The notes under the pieces were generated by a model. The model searched no databases. It had not been told where the DNA came from and saw nothing but the letters and a program-made list of their open reading frames with translations. This document shows, piece after piece, positions 1 to 6,331 of a stretch of DNA of 39,289 nucleotides. The translations under genes and the position numbers were made by a program. The DNA is from Pseudobutyrivibrio sp. UBA1225 (GTDB taxonomy: Bacteria; Bacillota; Clostridia; Lachnospirales; Lachnospiraceae): positions 1 to 39,289 of the forward strand of contig DBWZ01000003.1 of assembly GCA_002309345.1 (NCBI GenBank), read 5' to 3'. Each line of letters opens with the position of its first letter. Within the stretch, counting starts at the first letter, position 1.

Positions 1-45
1 CAGGCAAATCAGGCAACTCAGGGTGTTCTTTCAATACTTCAGTAA
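1..45 (+). CDS. Flagellin, C-terminal tail only (partial)
   Basis: Frame 1 reads QANQATQGVLSILQ followed by TAA at 43-45. This matches the conserved C-terminal helix end of bacterial flagellins, which typically finish as AQANQ...VLSLLQ; that helix packs in the inner core of the filament and is needed for export and polymerisation. Only 14 residues are inside the window, so the call rests on this motif. A structured 3' UTR and a strong terminator follow at once, as expected for an abundant, separately transcribed flagellin mRNA. Confidence 0.65.
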   Translation, partial: QANQATQGVLSILQ

Positions 46-48
46 TTA

Positions 49-133
49 GCGTGGCCAAACGCATTAGTACAGTTCAGTTTCGAATAAGAAACTGGGTACT
101 ATCCAAATTGGGACCCTTTGGGGTCCCTTTTTT
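49..133 (+). terminator. Flagellin 3' UTR hairpins and Rho-independent terminator
   Basis: Three successive hairpins follow the flagellin stop: GCGT/ACGC (49-52 with 59-62); a two-part stem AGTAC/GTACT (66-70 with 96-100) enclosing CAGTTTC/GAAACTG (75-81 with 88-94); and a terminator GGGACCC-TTTG-GGGTCCC (110-127) followed by six T (128-133). The last is a textbook intrinsic terminator. The upstream hairpins may protect the mRNA 3' end, which is inference. Confidence 0.85.
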
Positions 134-167
134 AGTTACTAGAGAAAAAATTTTCCCTAGTAACTAA
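132..167. repeat. Palindrome directly after the flagellin terminator
   Basis: TTAGTTACTAG (132-142) and CTAGTAACTAA (157-167) form perfect 11-bp arms around a 14-nt loop. The left arm overlaps the terminator T-run and the right arm ends in an A-run. On the + strand no T-run follows, so it is not a second forward terminator. Similar AT-rich palindromes sit just after other terminators in this window (1172-1209, 33655-33678, 39230-39262). Confidence 0.7.
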
Positions 168-235
168 AAAACGAGCTGTGATTGGAAGATGTGTCGAGGC
201 GTTAAAAGAAGTTAAGAGACCTATCATTAGTCACG

Positions 236-436
236 AGAAGTATTACTTTTGCCAAAATTGCTGCAAATTAATACTTTTTCCTTCATATTCACGCCCAAAT
301 GTGAAAATCAAGTATTAGTAATCCCATAATCATAGCAGAGTAATACTTTTCTATTGAAAATAATCCCCTAATTAGCTGTTTTTACACATGACAAGTATTA
401 CTGACCATACTATTTCGCGAATAGTAATACTTTTGC
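236..436 (+). repeat. ~200-bp dispersed repeat R, copy 1
   Basis: This block matches the reverse complement of 2421-2625 over its whole length, roughly 85 % identical by eye. Inside it a short word occurs six times: as AAGTATTA (starts near 238, 310, 393) and as its complement TAATACTT (near 269, 341, 425). Each successive pair can form a hairpin (238-276, 310-349, 393-432). The two ends carry the same word in inverted orientation, like short terminal inverted repeats. No ORF is present. It may be a MITE-like element or a DNA/RNA regulatory repeat. It lies between the flagellin terminator and the apt promoter. Confidence 0.75.
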
Positions 437-441
437 AGCAC

Positions 442-470
442 TTGAAATAAAATAAGCAAATTCTTATAAT
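442..470 (+). promoter_or_regulatory. apt promoter (sigma-A type)
   Basis: TTGAAA (442-447), a 17-nt spacer and TATAAT (465-470) give a near-consensus promoter 84 nt before the apt start. It starts immediately after repeat R copy 1. Transcription would start near 477. Confidence 0.7.
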
Positions 471-553
471 TAATAAGGATAAAAGCTTTATCCAACTTAT
501 GATGATGCAATCCGTGATGGAAATATAGACATCGCATATAGAAGGAGTTATAA

Positions 554-1078
554 ATGAAAAAAGTAGAAGATTACATAAGAACTATTCCTGATTTTCCAGA
601 ACCAGGTATTATGTTTAGAGATGTCACAAGCATTCTCCAGGATGCAGAGGGCTTTAAGCTCGCTATAGATGAGATGAAAAAGCTTCTTGATGGAGTGGAA
701 TGTGATGTTATAGCAGGCGCAGAGAGCCGCGGATTTATCTTCGGCGCACCTCTTGCATATGCTCTCGGCAAGCCTTTTGTTCTTGTTCGCAAGAAGGGCA
801 AGCTTCCATGTGAAACTATCGAGCAGTCTTACGACCTTGAATATGGTCAGGCAACAATCGAGATGCACAAGGATGCAATTCAGCCAGGTCAAAAGGTTGT
901 CATCGTAGACGATCTTATCGCTACAGGCGGTACAATCGAAGCAGCGTGTAAGCTAGTAGAGCAGCTCGGTGGCGAAGTAGTCAAAATCGTATTCCTCATG
1001 GAATTAGCAGGACTCAACGGTCGCGAAAAGCTTGCAAAATATGATGTAGAAGCAGTCGTTACTTACGAAGGCAAGTAA
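554..1078 (+). CDS. apt: Adenine phosphoribosyltransferase
   Basis: Purine salvage enzyme that makes AMP and pyrophosphate from adenine and PRPP in the cytoplasm. The 174-residue product has the usual family length. The N-terminus carries the Apt hallmark IPDFPEPGIMFRDVT. The middle has the AGAESRGFIFG loop, and residues about 115-127 carry the PRPP-binding motif VVIVDDLIATGGT with its two acidic residues. The start is fixed by GAAGGAG about 8 nt upstream. The gene stands alone between its own promoter (442-470) and terminator (1134-1170); the relA that often neighbours apt in Firmicutes is not here. An unusual ORF-like stretch in the leader (483-555) ends on the TGA that overlaps the apt ATG, but it has no start codon. 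Confidence 0.96.
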   Translation: MKKVEDYIRTIPDFPEPGIMFRDVTSILQDAEGFKLAIDEMKKLLDGVECDVIAGAESRGFIFGAPLAYALGKPFVLVRKKGKLPCETIEQSYDLEYGQATIEMHKDAIQPGQKVVIVDDLIATGGTIEAACKLVEQLGGEVVKIVFLMELAGLNGREKLAKYDVEAVVTYEGK

Positions 1079-1133
1079 TGTTTTTTGTAAATATATGATT
1101 ATAGATGATATTCATCATAAGAATCTAAAATAT

Positions 1134-1170
1134 AGGTAGTACAATCTAGGTGGTTTGTGCTACCTTTTTT
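1134..1170 (+). terminator. apt terminator
   Basis: An 11-bp stem, AGGTAGTACAA (1134-1144) with TTGTGCTACCT (1155-1165) and one G-U pair, closes a 10-nt loop and is followed by a T-run to 1170. Confidence 0.88.
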
Positions 1171-1171
1171 C

Positions 1172-1229
1172 ACTTCAGTAGGAAATTACTTTGTAATTCC
1201 CTATGAAGTAAAAAACATGCTGCGCATGT
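1172..1229. repeat. Two palindromes after the apt terminator
   Basis: The first arms are 1172-1189 and 1193-1209: ACTTCA / TGAAGT at the base and AATTAC / GTAATT at the tip, with one bulge. A second hairpin, ACATGC-TGC-GCATGT (1215-1229), follows. There is no T-run after either. They repeat the post-terminator palindrome pattern seen at 132-167. Confidence 0.65.
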
Positions 1230-1291
1230 GAAGAGGTGCCTAGGTGATGGAATAGTTAATTGCTGCACAACTATCTTAAACTTCGTCCCAG

Positions 1292-1333
1292 AAAGCATCC
1301 AGTTACGGAATTTAATAGGCTTGATGCTTTTTT
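1292..1333 (+). terminator. Terminator-like hairpin in the apt-trmO gap
   Basis: AAAGCATC (1292-1299) pairs with GATGCTTT (1323-1330) across a 23-nt loop and runs into a T-run ending at 1333. No gene ends nearby, so it may end a short RNA or act as an attenuator before trmO. The rest of the 1079-1412 gap holds a short direct repeat, CTAGGTGAT, at 1240 and 1364, and nothing else I can name. Confidence 0.45.
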
Positions 1334-1412
1334 AATTCATACACTATGTGTGTAGGAATATATCTAGGTGATAGGAATTATGCTTATATAAAGAGAATTA
1401 TTAGAAGAATAT

Positions 1413-2087
1413 ATGGAATTAAAAACGATAGCACGTATACACACAGGATTTACACAAAAATTTGGTATACCTAGGCAGAGTGGGCTGGTTAGTGAAATCG
1501 GTCGTATAGTCTTTGAACCTGAGTACAGAAATCCAAACTATATCGAGGGAATTACCGACTATGATTACTTATGGTTGATATGGGGCTTCTCCAAAAATAA
1601 GCCACTAGATGGCGCTACGGTCCGCCCTCCTAGATTGGGCGGCGAAAAGCACATGGGAGTGTTCGCAACTAGAGCACCGTTTCGCCCAAACAATATTGGT
1701 CTTTCCTCAGTAAAGCTTGTGGGAGTAGAGCAAGACGAAAAGCTTGGACCGGTTATGATGGTCAGTGGTGTCGACATGCTAGATGGCACGCCAATCTATG
1801 ACATCAAACCATACATACCATACGCTGATGCGCATCCAGGCGTACGAGGCGGATTCACCGATGAGCTTTCCAAGGAAGCTCAAGTGCAGGTGGAGTTTCC
1901 CGATGAACTGTTGGATAAGCTACCAAAAGAGTATCAAGTGGCAGCTAAAGAATTGCTGTTGCAGGATCCCCGTGCTGCGTACGACAGAAATAAAGAAAGA
2001 GAATTTCGCCTAGCTTTCCATGGATATGATATAATTTTTATAGGAACAGAAGAGAAGCTGGTTGTTATAGATATAGTAAAACTATAG
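1413..2087 (+). CDS. trmO: TrmO-type tRNA (t6A37) N6-methyltransferase (TsaA/YaeB/VirR family)
   Basis: Predicted SAM-dependent enzyme that N-methylates threonylcarbamoyl-adenosine at position 37 of some tRNAs. The 224-residue protein shows family features in order: an N-terminal strand (ARIHTGF), the YIEGITDYDYLWLIWGF block near residues 47-65, the GVFATRAPFRPNNIGLSSVKL block near 88-110, and LDGTPIYDIKPYIPYAD near 128-144. The C-terminal extension (about 165-224) matches the small extra domain of longer TrmO proteins. The ribosome site is weak (AGAAGA). The stop codon falls at the start of an 11-bp repeat array. Family membership is clear; the tRNA activity is by family knowledge. Confidence 0.88.
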   Translation: MELKTIARIHTGFTQKFGIPRQSGLVSEIGRIVFEPEYRNPNYIEGITDYDYLWLIWGFSKNKPLDGATVRPPRLGGEKHMGVFATRAPFRPNNIGLSSVKLVGVEQDEKLGPVMMVSGVDMLDGTPIYDIKPYIPYADAHPGVRGGFTDELSKEAQVQVEFPDELLDKLPKEYQVAAKELLLQDPRAAYDRNKEREFRLAFHGYDIIFIGTEEKLVVIDIVKL

Positions 2088-2235
2088 GAAAGCCATAGGA
2101 AAGCCATAGGAAAACTATAGAAGACCTTTAGGATAATCATAGAGAAATCAAAGGGAAATCCTAAGAAAGCTCTAAGAATAATATAGGAAAAACATGAGAA
2201 AAACGCTAGGAACAATATTAGGAAAATATATAAGT
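2085..2235. repeat. Degenerate 11-bp tandem array with phased A-tracts
   Basis: Starting at the trmO stop codon, a unit near TAGGAAANCA recurs about 13 times with a period of 10-12, mostly 11, bp. The first three units are almost identical and later ones drift. Because 11 is not a multiple of three, selection on a protein repeat is unlikely. A-tracts once per helical turn are a known cause of intrinsic DNA curvature, so a bend here is a reasonable inference. Confidence 0.7.
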
Positions 2236-2240
2236 TTAGT

Positions 2241-2325
2241 TATGACTTCTTGAGAGCTACTTAGGGAAAAAGTTCAAAAGAACTCTGCTTCGCAGAACAA
2301 CATTTTCTTTCAGAAAATATTGGTT
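2241..2325 (+). repeat. Three-hairpin element T, copy 1
   Basis: After TATGACTT come three hairpins: HA CTTGAGAGC / GTTCAAAAG (2249-2257 with 2272-2280, 7 of 9 paired), HB TCTGC-TTC-GCAGA (about 2284-2296), and HC ATTTTC / GAAAAT (about 2302-2318), then ATTGG. The order and the HB sequence recur at 3377-3516 (reverse strand) and 4353-4419. Nothing else could be named between here and repeat R at 2421. Confidence 0.65.
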
Positions 2326-2420
2326 TGCGTTCAGTTCTTGCTTTTCTGAGGAAAATCAAAGACTATATGTTATTTGTTCTTCAGATAATCAAGAATTATA
2401 CATAGAACAGCATTTTTTAT

Positions 2421-2625
2421 AAAAAGTATTACTTTCATTGAAATAGTATGGTCAGTAATACTTATCGTGTGTAAAAACTGCTAAAAATTGGACTTTTCTC
2501 AATAGAAAAGTATTAGTCTGATATGATTATGGGGGTTACTAATACTTGATTTTCACATTTGGTCGTGAATATGAAGAAAAAAGTATTAGTTAGCTGCAAT
2601 TTTGGCAAAAGTAATACTTTTTGCC
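2421..2625 (-). repeat. ~200-bp dispersed repeat R, copy 2 (inverted)
   Basis: This is the reverse complement of the 236-436 block. Both ends carry the word AAAAGTATTACTTT in inverted orientation, which looks like a terminal inverted repeat. All six internal AAGTATTA/TAATACTT words are kept, while linkers between them carry most of the differences. No target-site duplication is obvious. The pair of copies encloses apt, trmO, the 11-bp array and element T copy 1. Confidence 0.75.
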
Positions 2626-2685
2626 AAGGCATCACAAGAGTAATTAAATATTAATTAATAGTATCTTACAAGGAGGAGCTCGTAT

Positions 2686-3258
2686 ATGTATGATTATATT
2701 ACTATTGAACGTAATTACGGCAGCGGGGGACATAAGATTGCCGAGCAGCTTGCAAAGCGATTGAATTATCGTTTATACGATCGTGGAGTGGTTGTGGAAA
2801 CTTGTAAGCGAATGGGGTTGTCTTATGATGTGGTTTCAACAATGGATGAGCAAACTCCAATCAAGACATTCTTTAACGCACCTGGCGAGAATCTTTCAAT
2901 GGAAGAAAAGATTTTCAACACCGAGGTCAAGGTTATTAAAGAAGCGGCAGAGCAACCGGGGTGCATTTTCGTTGGGCGCTGTGCTAGCGAGGTTTTAAAA
3001 GATAAAAAGTGCCTTAAGATTTTCATTACAGCCGATGAAGCTTATCGAAAGGACAGAGCGATTAATGTCGAAAACATCGAGCCTGATAAGGCAGAGGAAG
3101 TGATGCACAAGTTTGACAAGAAACGTGAAAAGTTCTTCACCACACACGCAGGTCAAAACTGGTGCTCACCAGAGTATTTTGATTTAATTATTAATTCTGC
3201 TGACTTAGGAGAAAATGCATGTGTTGCCATGCTTGAAGCATTGGCGAAAGCAGAGTAA
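2686..3258 (+). CDS. Cytidylate-kinase-like family protein
   Basis: A 190-residue P-loop protein of the cytidylate-kinase-like family common in Clostridia. The N-terminus ITIERNYGSGGHKIAEQLAKRL contains a variant Walker A (GSGGHKIA) like that of Cmk2-type proteins, followed by YDRGVVVETCKRMG. The middle has IFVGRCASEVLKD (about 102-114), the strand-loop that in the family precedes the lid. The C-terminal half is helical. Real Cmk proteins phosphorylate CMP/dCMP; the substrate of this shorter subfamily is not established. AGGAGG sits 8-10 nt upstream of the ATG. It stands alone, with a strong terminator 45 nt after the stop. Repeat R copy 2 lies just upstream and may contribute the promoter. 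Confidence 0.8.
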   Translation: MYDYITIERNYGSGGHKIAEQLAKRLNYRLYDRGVVVETCKRMGLSYDVVSTMDEQTPIKTFFNAPGENLSMEEKIFNTEVKVIKEAAEQPGCIFVGRCASEVLKDKKCLKIFITADEAYRKDRAINVENIEPDKAEEVMHKFDKKREKFFTTHAGQNWCSPEYFDLIINSADLGENACVAMLEALAKAE

Positions 3259-3302
3259 GGAAAACGATAATATAATTTGGGAAAGCTTTTTTCAAGAAAA
3301 AT

Positions 3303-3364
3303 AATGCACACTTATGCAGTTGTTCACTAGATAGTGGGGATGCTGCTAAAGTGTGCATTTTTAT
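3303..3364 (+). terminator. Terminator after the kinase-like gene
   Basis: AATGCACACTT (3303-3313) pairs with AAGTGTGCATT (3349-3359), followed by a T-run. An inner stem GCAG/CTGC (3316-3319 with 3343-3346) and a CACT/AGTG hairpin (3325-3336) elongate it. Confidence 0.75.
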
Positions 3365-3376
3365 ATTACTAAAATT

Positions 3377-3516
3377 TATGACTTTCTGCTGGCAGAAAAA
3401 GGAATTGCCAGCAGAAATCTGGCTTTGCCAGACTACTTTTCCATTTCATGAAAAAGTTGCTCTGCGAAGCAGAGTCCTTGTGGGCTTTTTCCTTAAGTTG
3501 CCCACAAGAAGTCATA
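3377..3516 (-). repeat. Multibranch hairpin element T, copy 3 (reverse strand)
   Basis: An outer stem TATGACTT (3377-3384) / AAGTCATA (3509-3516) encloses five hairpins packed end to end: 3384-3394/3406-3416 (11 bp), TCTGGC-TTT-GCCAGA (3418-3432), ACTTTT/AAAAGT (3435-3440 with 3452-3457), CTCTGC-GAA-GCAGAG (3460-3474) and CTTGTGGGC/GCCCACAAG (3477-3485 with 3500-3508). Read on the minus strand, the last three match hairpins HA, HB and HC of copies 1 and 2. It lies in the 3' UTR of bioY. One more hairpin, CCTAG/CTAGG, spans about 3528-3561. Confidence 0.7.
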
Positions 3517-3570
3517 GATTAGTTTTCCTAGAATAACATCAATATTTGTATTGGGGCTAGGAAATTTTAT

Positions 3571-4110
3571 TTAATCTATAACTCTCTTAAAAGCAGGAAT
3601 CAATTGTGCTGCAACAACAGCCTTAATCAAATCTAGTGGAAGAAAAGGAACAAATCCTGTAAGTAACCCAGTCTTCAAATCATAATTTGCTGAGTGCATC
3701 AGCCAAATCATTCCCACCAAATCAATAATAACAACACCTATTATTGCACAAACTGAATACCAGACGCGGTTGTATTTCTTTCCTCGAATGAGGGGAAGTA
3801 CAAGTAAAACAATTGGAAAAGCCCAAGTGTAAGCTCCGTATGGCGCAGCCAAGTAACCGATGCCAGACTGGCCACCGATGAATACTGGAAGTCCGACTAT
3901 TCCAAGCAGGAACCAAACTAATCCGATTAGGACGGATTCGAGCAGAGGGAAGAGTAGAGCGATGATGAATAATACGAAGTTCATCATTGTAATCTTGGGT
4001 GCCATAGGAAGTGGTGTTGGCACGCTAAGATAAGCGCTGATGCAAAGGATAGCGGCAAATAATCCGCATAAAACAAGTTCTTTTGTTGAGATTCTTTTTG
4101 TGTTAGCCAT
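3571..4110 (-). CDS. bioY: BioY, biotin ECF transporter substrate-binding subunit
   Basis: Membrane S component that captures biotin and works with an energy-coupling module (EcfA/A'/T), or alone with low activity. The 179-residue protein is hydrophobic throughout with about six membrane spans. It carries family signatures: an N-terminal VLCGLFAAILCISAYLSVPTPL, the GLPVFIGGQSGIGYLAAPYGAY loop (about residues 98-119), and the C-terminal FVPFLPLDLIKAVVAAQL. The start at 4110 is chosen over an upstream ATG because TAAGGAG lies about 8 nt before it on the minus strand. Its promoter overlaps a BirA operator (4268-4301), so biotin repression is expected. Confidence 0.93.
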   Translation of the reverse strand: MANTKRISTKELVLCGLFAAILCISAYLSVPTPLPMAPKITMMNFVLFIIALLFPLLESVLIGLVWFLLGIVGLPVFIGGQSGIGYLAAPYGAYTWAFPIVLLVLPLIRGKKYNRVWYSVCAIIGVVIIDLVGMIWLMHSANYDLKTGLLTGFVPFLPLDLIKAVVAAQLIPAFKRVID

Positions 4111-4246
4111 TGTAGGTCTCCTTAGTATTGTATTTTCTGGCAAAGCAGATTTAAGTAAGCTGAAAAACATTCTCGCTCAGAGAATTCTGTTTTTAATCAG
4201 GTTTCGATTGTTGAAATATTACTTGAAAAATAAAAACAACATGTAT

Positions 4247-4275
4247 ATGATAAGTTTTATTAAACAGATTGTCAA
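4247..4275 (-). promoter_or_regulatory. bioY promoter
   Basis: On the minus strand TTGACA (4275-4270), a 17-nt spacer and TATCAT (4252-4247) form a strong promoter. The -35 hexamer lies inside the left arm of the BirA operator, so bound BirA would block polymerase. Confidence 0.75.
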
Positions 4276-4301
4276 CCAACAAAATAGATAAGGTTGACAA
4301 T
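4268..4301. promoter_or_regulatory. BirA operator between bioY and bioB
   Basis: ATTGTCAACC (4268-4277) and GGTTGACAAT (4292-4301) are perfect inverted 10-bp arms separated by 14 bp. This matches the known BirA operator layout, TTGT-AACC spaced from GGTT-ACAA. Its position between divergent bioY and bioB, with birA next door, supports biotin-dependent control of both genes. Confidence 0.9.
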
Positions 4302-4323
4302 TGAAAGACCGGTCTACTATTTC
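4295..4323 (+). promoter_or_regulatory. bioB promoter (probable)
   Basis: TTGACA (4295-4300) in the right operator arm serves as -35. The best -10 at 17 nt is TATTTC (4318-4323), which is weak; TACTAT at 4315 is too close. The mirror arrangement to the bioY promoter supports it. Confidence 0.5.
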
Positions 4324-4352
4324 ATTAAATGGAAACTTGGTCTGATATTATT

Positions 4353-4419
4353 CTTGTTTTTTCTTATGAAAAACAAAAACTCTACTTCGCATAGCAACAT
4401 TTTTTTTCAAAAAATATTG
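4353..4419 (+). repeat. Three-hairpin element T, copy 2, in the bioB leader
   Basis: HA is TTGTTTTT / AAAAACAA (4354-4361 with 4369-4376). HB is weakened to CTA / TAG around CTTCGCA (4382-4394). HC is ATTTTTT-TTC-AAAAAAT (4399-4415), then ATTGG. Against copy 1, a C-G pair in HC has become T-A, and HA keeps its pairing with a wholly different sequence. It would lie in the bioB 5' UTR, 45 nt before the start codon. Confidence 0.6.
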
Positions 4420-4464
4420 GTATATGTAAGCAGCAGTTATTTAGAAAAAGTAAAGGGAGGCACT

Positions 4465-5421
4465 ATGAATTTACAAAAACTTACAAGAAGAATCATTAAC
4501 GGAGAAGCAATTACAAGGGAGGAAGCAACAGCGCTAGTGGATGCACCATTAGAAGAGCTTTGCGCAGGTGCGGATGAGTTGAGGCGACATTTTCAAGGAA
4601 ATCAATTTGATATGTGTGCAATTTTAAGCGTTAAAGGGGGACGTTGCAGTGAGAATTGTAAGTTCTGCGCACAGTCAAGCTGTTCATCTGCGTCAGTCCC
4701 AACATTTGAAATTCGAGATAGAGAGTATGTCGTAGCAGATGCCAAAGCTCGAGATGGAAAGGGAATATCCCGCTATTGTCAAGTTTCATCTGGCCGTAAG
4801 CTGAGCGAAAAGGAGGTAGCACAGATTTGTGATAACGTACGCGGATTGGTAGAAGAGACTAGTTTTGCACCATGCGTTTCGTTGGGGTTGTTGGATCGAG
4901 AAGATTTGATTACTTTGAAGGAAGCTGGCGTAAAACGAGTTCACAACAATATCGAAACTAGTCCGAAGTTTTTCAAGGAAGTCTGCACTTCTCATACAAC
5001 AGATGACAAAATCAAGGTGATGAGGCTTGTGCATGAACTCGGTTTAGAGTTGTGCTCAGGGGGAGTCTTTGGAGTTGGAGAAACATGGGAAGATAGAATT
5101 GATATGGCATTTACCTTGGCTGAAATTCAGCCGGAATCTGTGCCAATCAACATGCTAAAAGCGATTAAAGGTACACCGCTGGAGGAAAGGAAAATCTTGT
5201 CTAAGGACGAGGTAAGAAGAATTATAGCAATTTTTAAATACATTTTACCTAAGTCATCTATCAGATTTGCAGCAGGGCGCGATGTGTTAGATGATACAGG
5301 AATCGCTTGCTTTGAGGGAGGAAGCAATGCCACTATCACCGGAGATATGCTGACAGTGAAGGGGATATCTGTGGAGGAAGATGTGAGGAATATTGAGAAG
5401 TTGGGGTATGTATTGGTCTAA
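4465..5421 (+). CDS. bioB: Biotin synthase
   Basis: Radical-SAM enzyme that inserts sulfur into dethiobiotin, the last step of biotin synthesis. The 318-residue protein has the radical-SAM cluster motif C61-x3-C65-x2-C68 (CSENCKFCAQ). YCQVSSGRKLSEKE and the HNNIETSPKFF block bear other conserved residues, and the C-terminus carries the RFAAGRD segment with the arginine that binds the second cluster. The start at 4465 is set by GGGAGG 6-8 nt upstream; a longer reading from 4294 would run through the promoter and leader hairpins. No bioA, bioD or bioF lies in the window, so the cell may import dethiobiotin or keep those genes elsewhere. Confidence 0.94.
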   Translation: MNLQKLTRRIINGEAITREEATALVDAPLEELCAGADELRRHFQGNQFDMCAILSVKGGRCSENCKFCAQSSCSSASVPTFEIRDREYVVADAKARDGKGISRYCQVSSGRKLSEKEVAQICDNVRGLVEETSFAPCVSLGLLDREDLITLKEAGVKRVHNNIETSPKFFKEVCTSHTTDDKIKVMRLVHELGLELCSGGVFGVGETWEDRIDMAFTLAEIQPESVPINMLKAIKGTPLEERKILSKDEVRRIIAIFKYILPKSSIRFAAGRDVLDDTGIACFEGGSNATITGDMLTVKGISVEEDVRNIEKLGYVLV

Positions 5422-5467
5422 AATACAAATTGTGACAGGAGGAATTAATCTTTAGGGCTCACAATAA

Positions 5468-6319
5468 CTAAAAATGCATTATTATCTCTGCCACTAGCTT
5501 GTTTCTGGTGAAGGTAGCTTCGTCAGGGGAAAACAGGCTGGTGGCAGTTTTTTTGATGTCGGCAGGGAAGGTGCTGATGTCAGAGTCAAAATTGATTCCG
5601 ATGCCTACAACTATCCACTGAATGTCACCAGTTTCAAATTCAGTGCCTGCCTCTGTGAGGATGCCGCAGATTTTCTTGTTGCCGATAAAAAGGTCGTTGA
5701 TAGGTTTTAGTCGTGGACGTATTCCTGTAAGATTTTCGATGGCGGTGCAGACAGCATTACCCGTGAAGGTTGTGATTGTATCTGGAGTAAGAACTTTTTT
5801 AAATTCTGTTTTGTTTGTTTTAGAGTTGGTGTCTTTAGTTGAGTTCAAGTGTTTTGACATAATCTCAGACAATTCAGCTGGCTTTAGTAATATACTCATA
5901 TAAAGTCCGCCTCTAGGAGAGTAGAAGCTATGATCTCTGCGGCCTTTGCCGTCAGTTTGCTCATTTGCGATGATGATAGAACCGTGCTCACCACCTGCGA
6001 TTGCTAGCTCTTTGGCAACTCGATTTGTTGAGTTGACTGTATCGTATATACGAATTAAATCTTTTCCTTTATATATTTTCTGATAATCAGATTCTAAATA
6101 AGAGATGATACCAACGGCAGATAAAATGTCAGTGAGTTCACCTAACATATATCCTCTGTTGCTGATGGCGTCTATTTTATATCCATCTTTTCTGAGCTCA
6201 TTGATTGCCTTCCAGATCGCGGTACGCGAAAGCGAGAGGGATGTAGCCATTGCTTCCCCTGATGTGTATGTACCTTTATTTGATTCAAGAAATTCTAGTA
6301 CTTTTTCCTTTGAAGACAT
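5468..6319 (-). CDS. birA: Biotin operon repressor / biotin-protein ligase, short C-terminus
   Basis: Bifunctional BirA makes biotinyl-5'-AMP, transfers biotin to carboxylase subunits and represses bio genes. Residues 1-60 form a winged helix-turn-helix (EAMATSLSLSRTAIWKAINEL). The ligase domain follows, with GKGRRD at 124-129 (consensus GRGRRG), KPINDL at 205-210 (usual KWPND-type motif altered), KKICGIL at 215-221 and VVGIGINF at 237-244. About 27 lysine/threonine/asparagine-rich residues (150-177) look like an insertion. The protein ends at 283 residues, near where the central domain ends, so the small C-terminal SH3-like domain of ~45-50 residues seems missing. AGGAG precedes the ATG. It is convergent with bioB. 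Confidence 0.88.
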   Translation of the reverse strand: MSSKEKVLEFLESNKGTYTSGEAMATSLSLSRTAIWKAINELRKDGYKIDAISNRGYMLGELTDILSAVGIISYLESDYQKIYKGKDLIRIYDTVNSTNRVAKELAIAGGEHGSIIIANEQTDGKGRRDHSFYSPRGGLYMSILLKPAELSEIMSKHLNSTKDTNSKTNKTEFKKVLTPDTITTFTGNAVCTAIENLTGIRPRLKPINDLFIGNKKICGILTEAGTEFETGDIQWIVVGIGINFDSDISTFPADIKKTATSLFSPDEATFTRNKLVAEIIMHF

Positions 6320-6331
6320 ATGGCTCCTTTT

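Noticed and set aside
236..436. Regular spacing of a short word suggested a CRISPR-like array
   Set aside because: The words alternate in orientation, are only 8-10 bp, have unequal spacing, and the linkers are similar between the two copies of the block, so they are not unique spacers.
548..892. Antisense reading frame opposite apt
   Set aside because: It overlaps a well-supported gene, has no ribosome site and shows no family features; the same holds for other long antisense frames, for example 10006-10731 and 23210-23659.
4111..4170. Longer N-terminus for bioY from 4170
   Set aside because: The 20 extra residues precede the clear AGGAG site that serves the ATG at 4110.
4294..4464. Longer N-terminus for bioB from 4294
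   Set aside because: It would run through the BirA operator, promoter and leader hairpins, and the family start matches 4465 with its own ribosome site.
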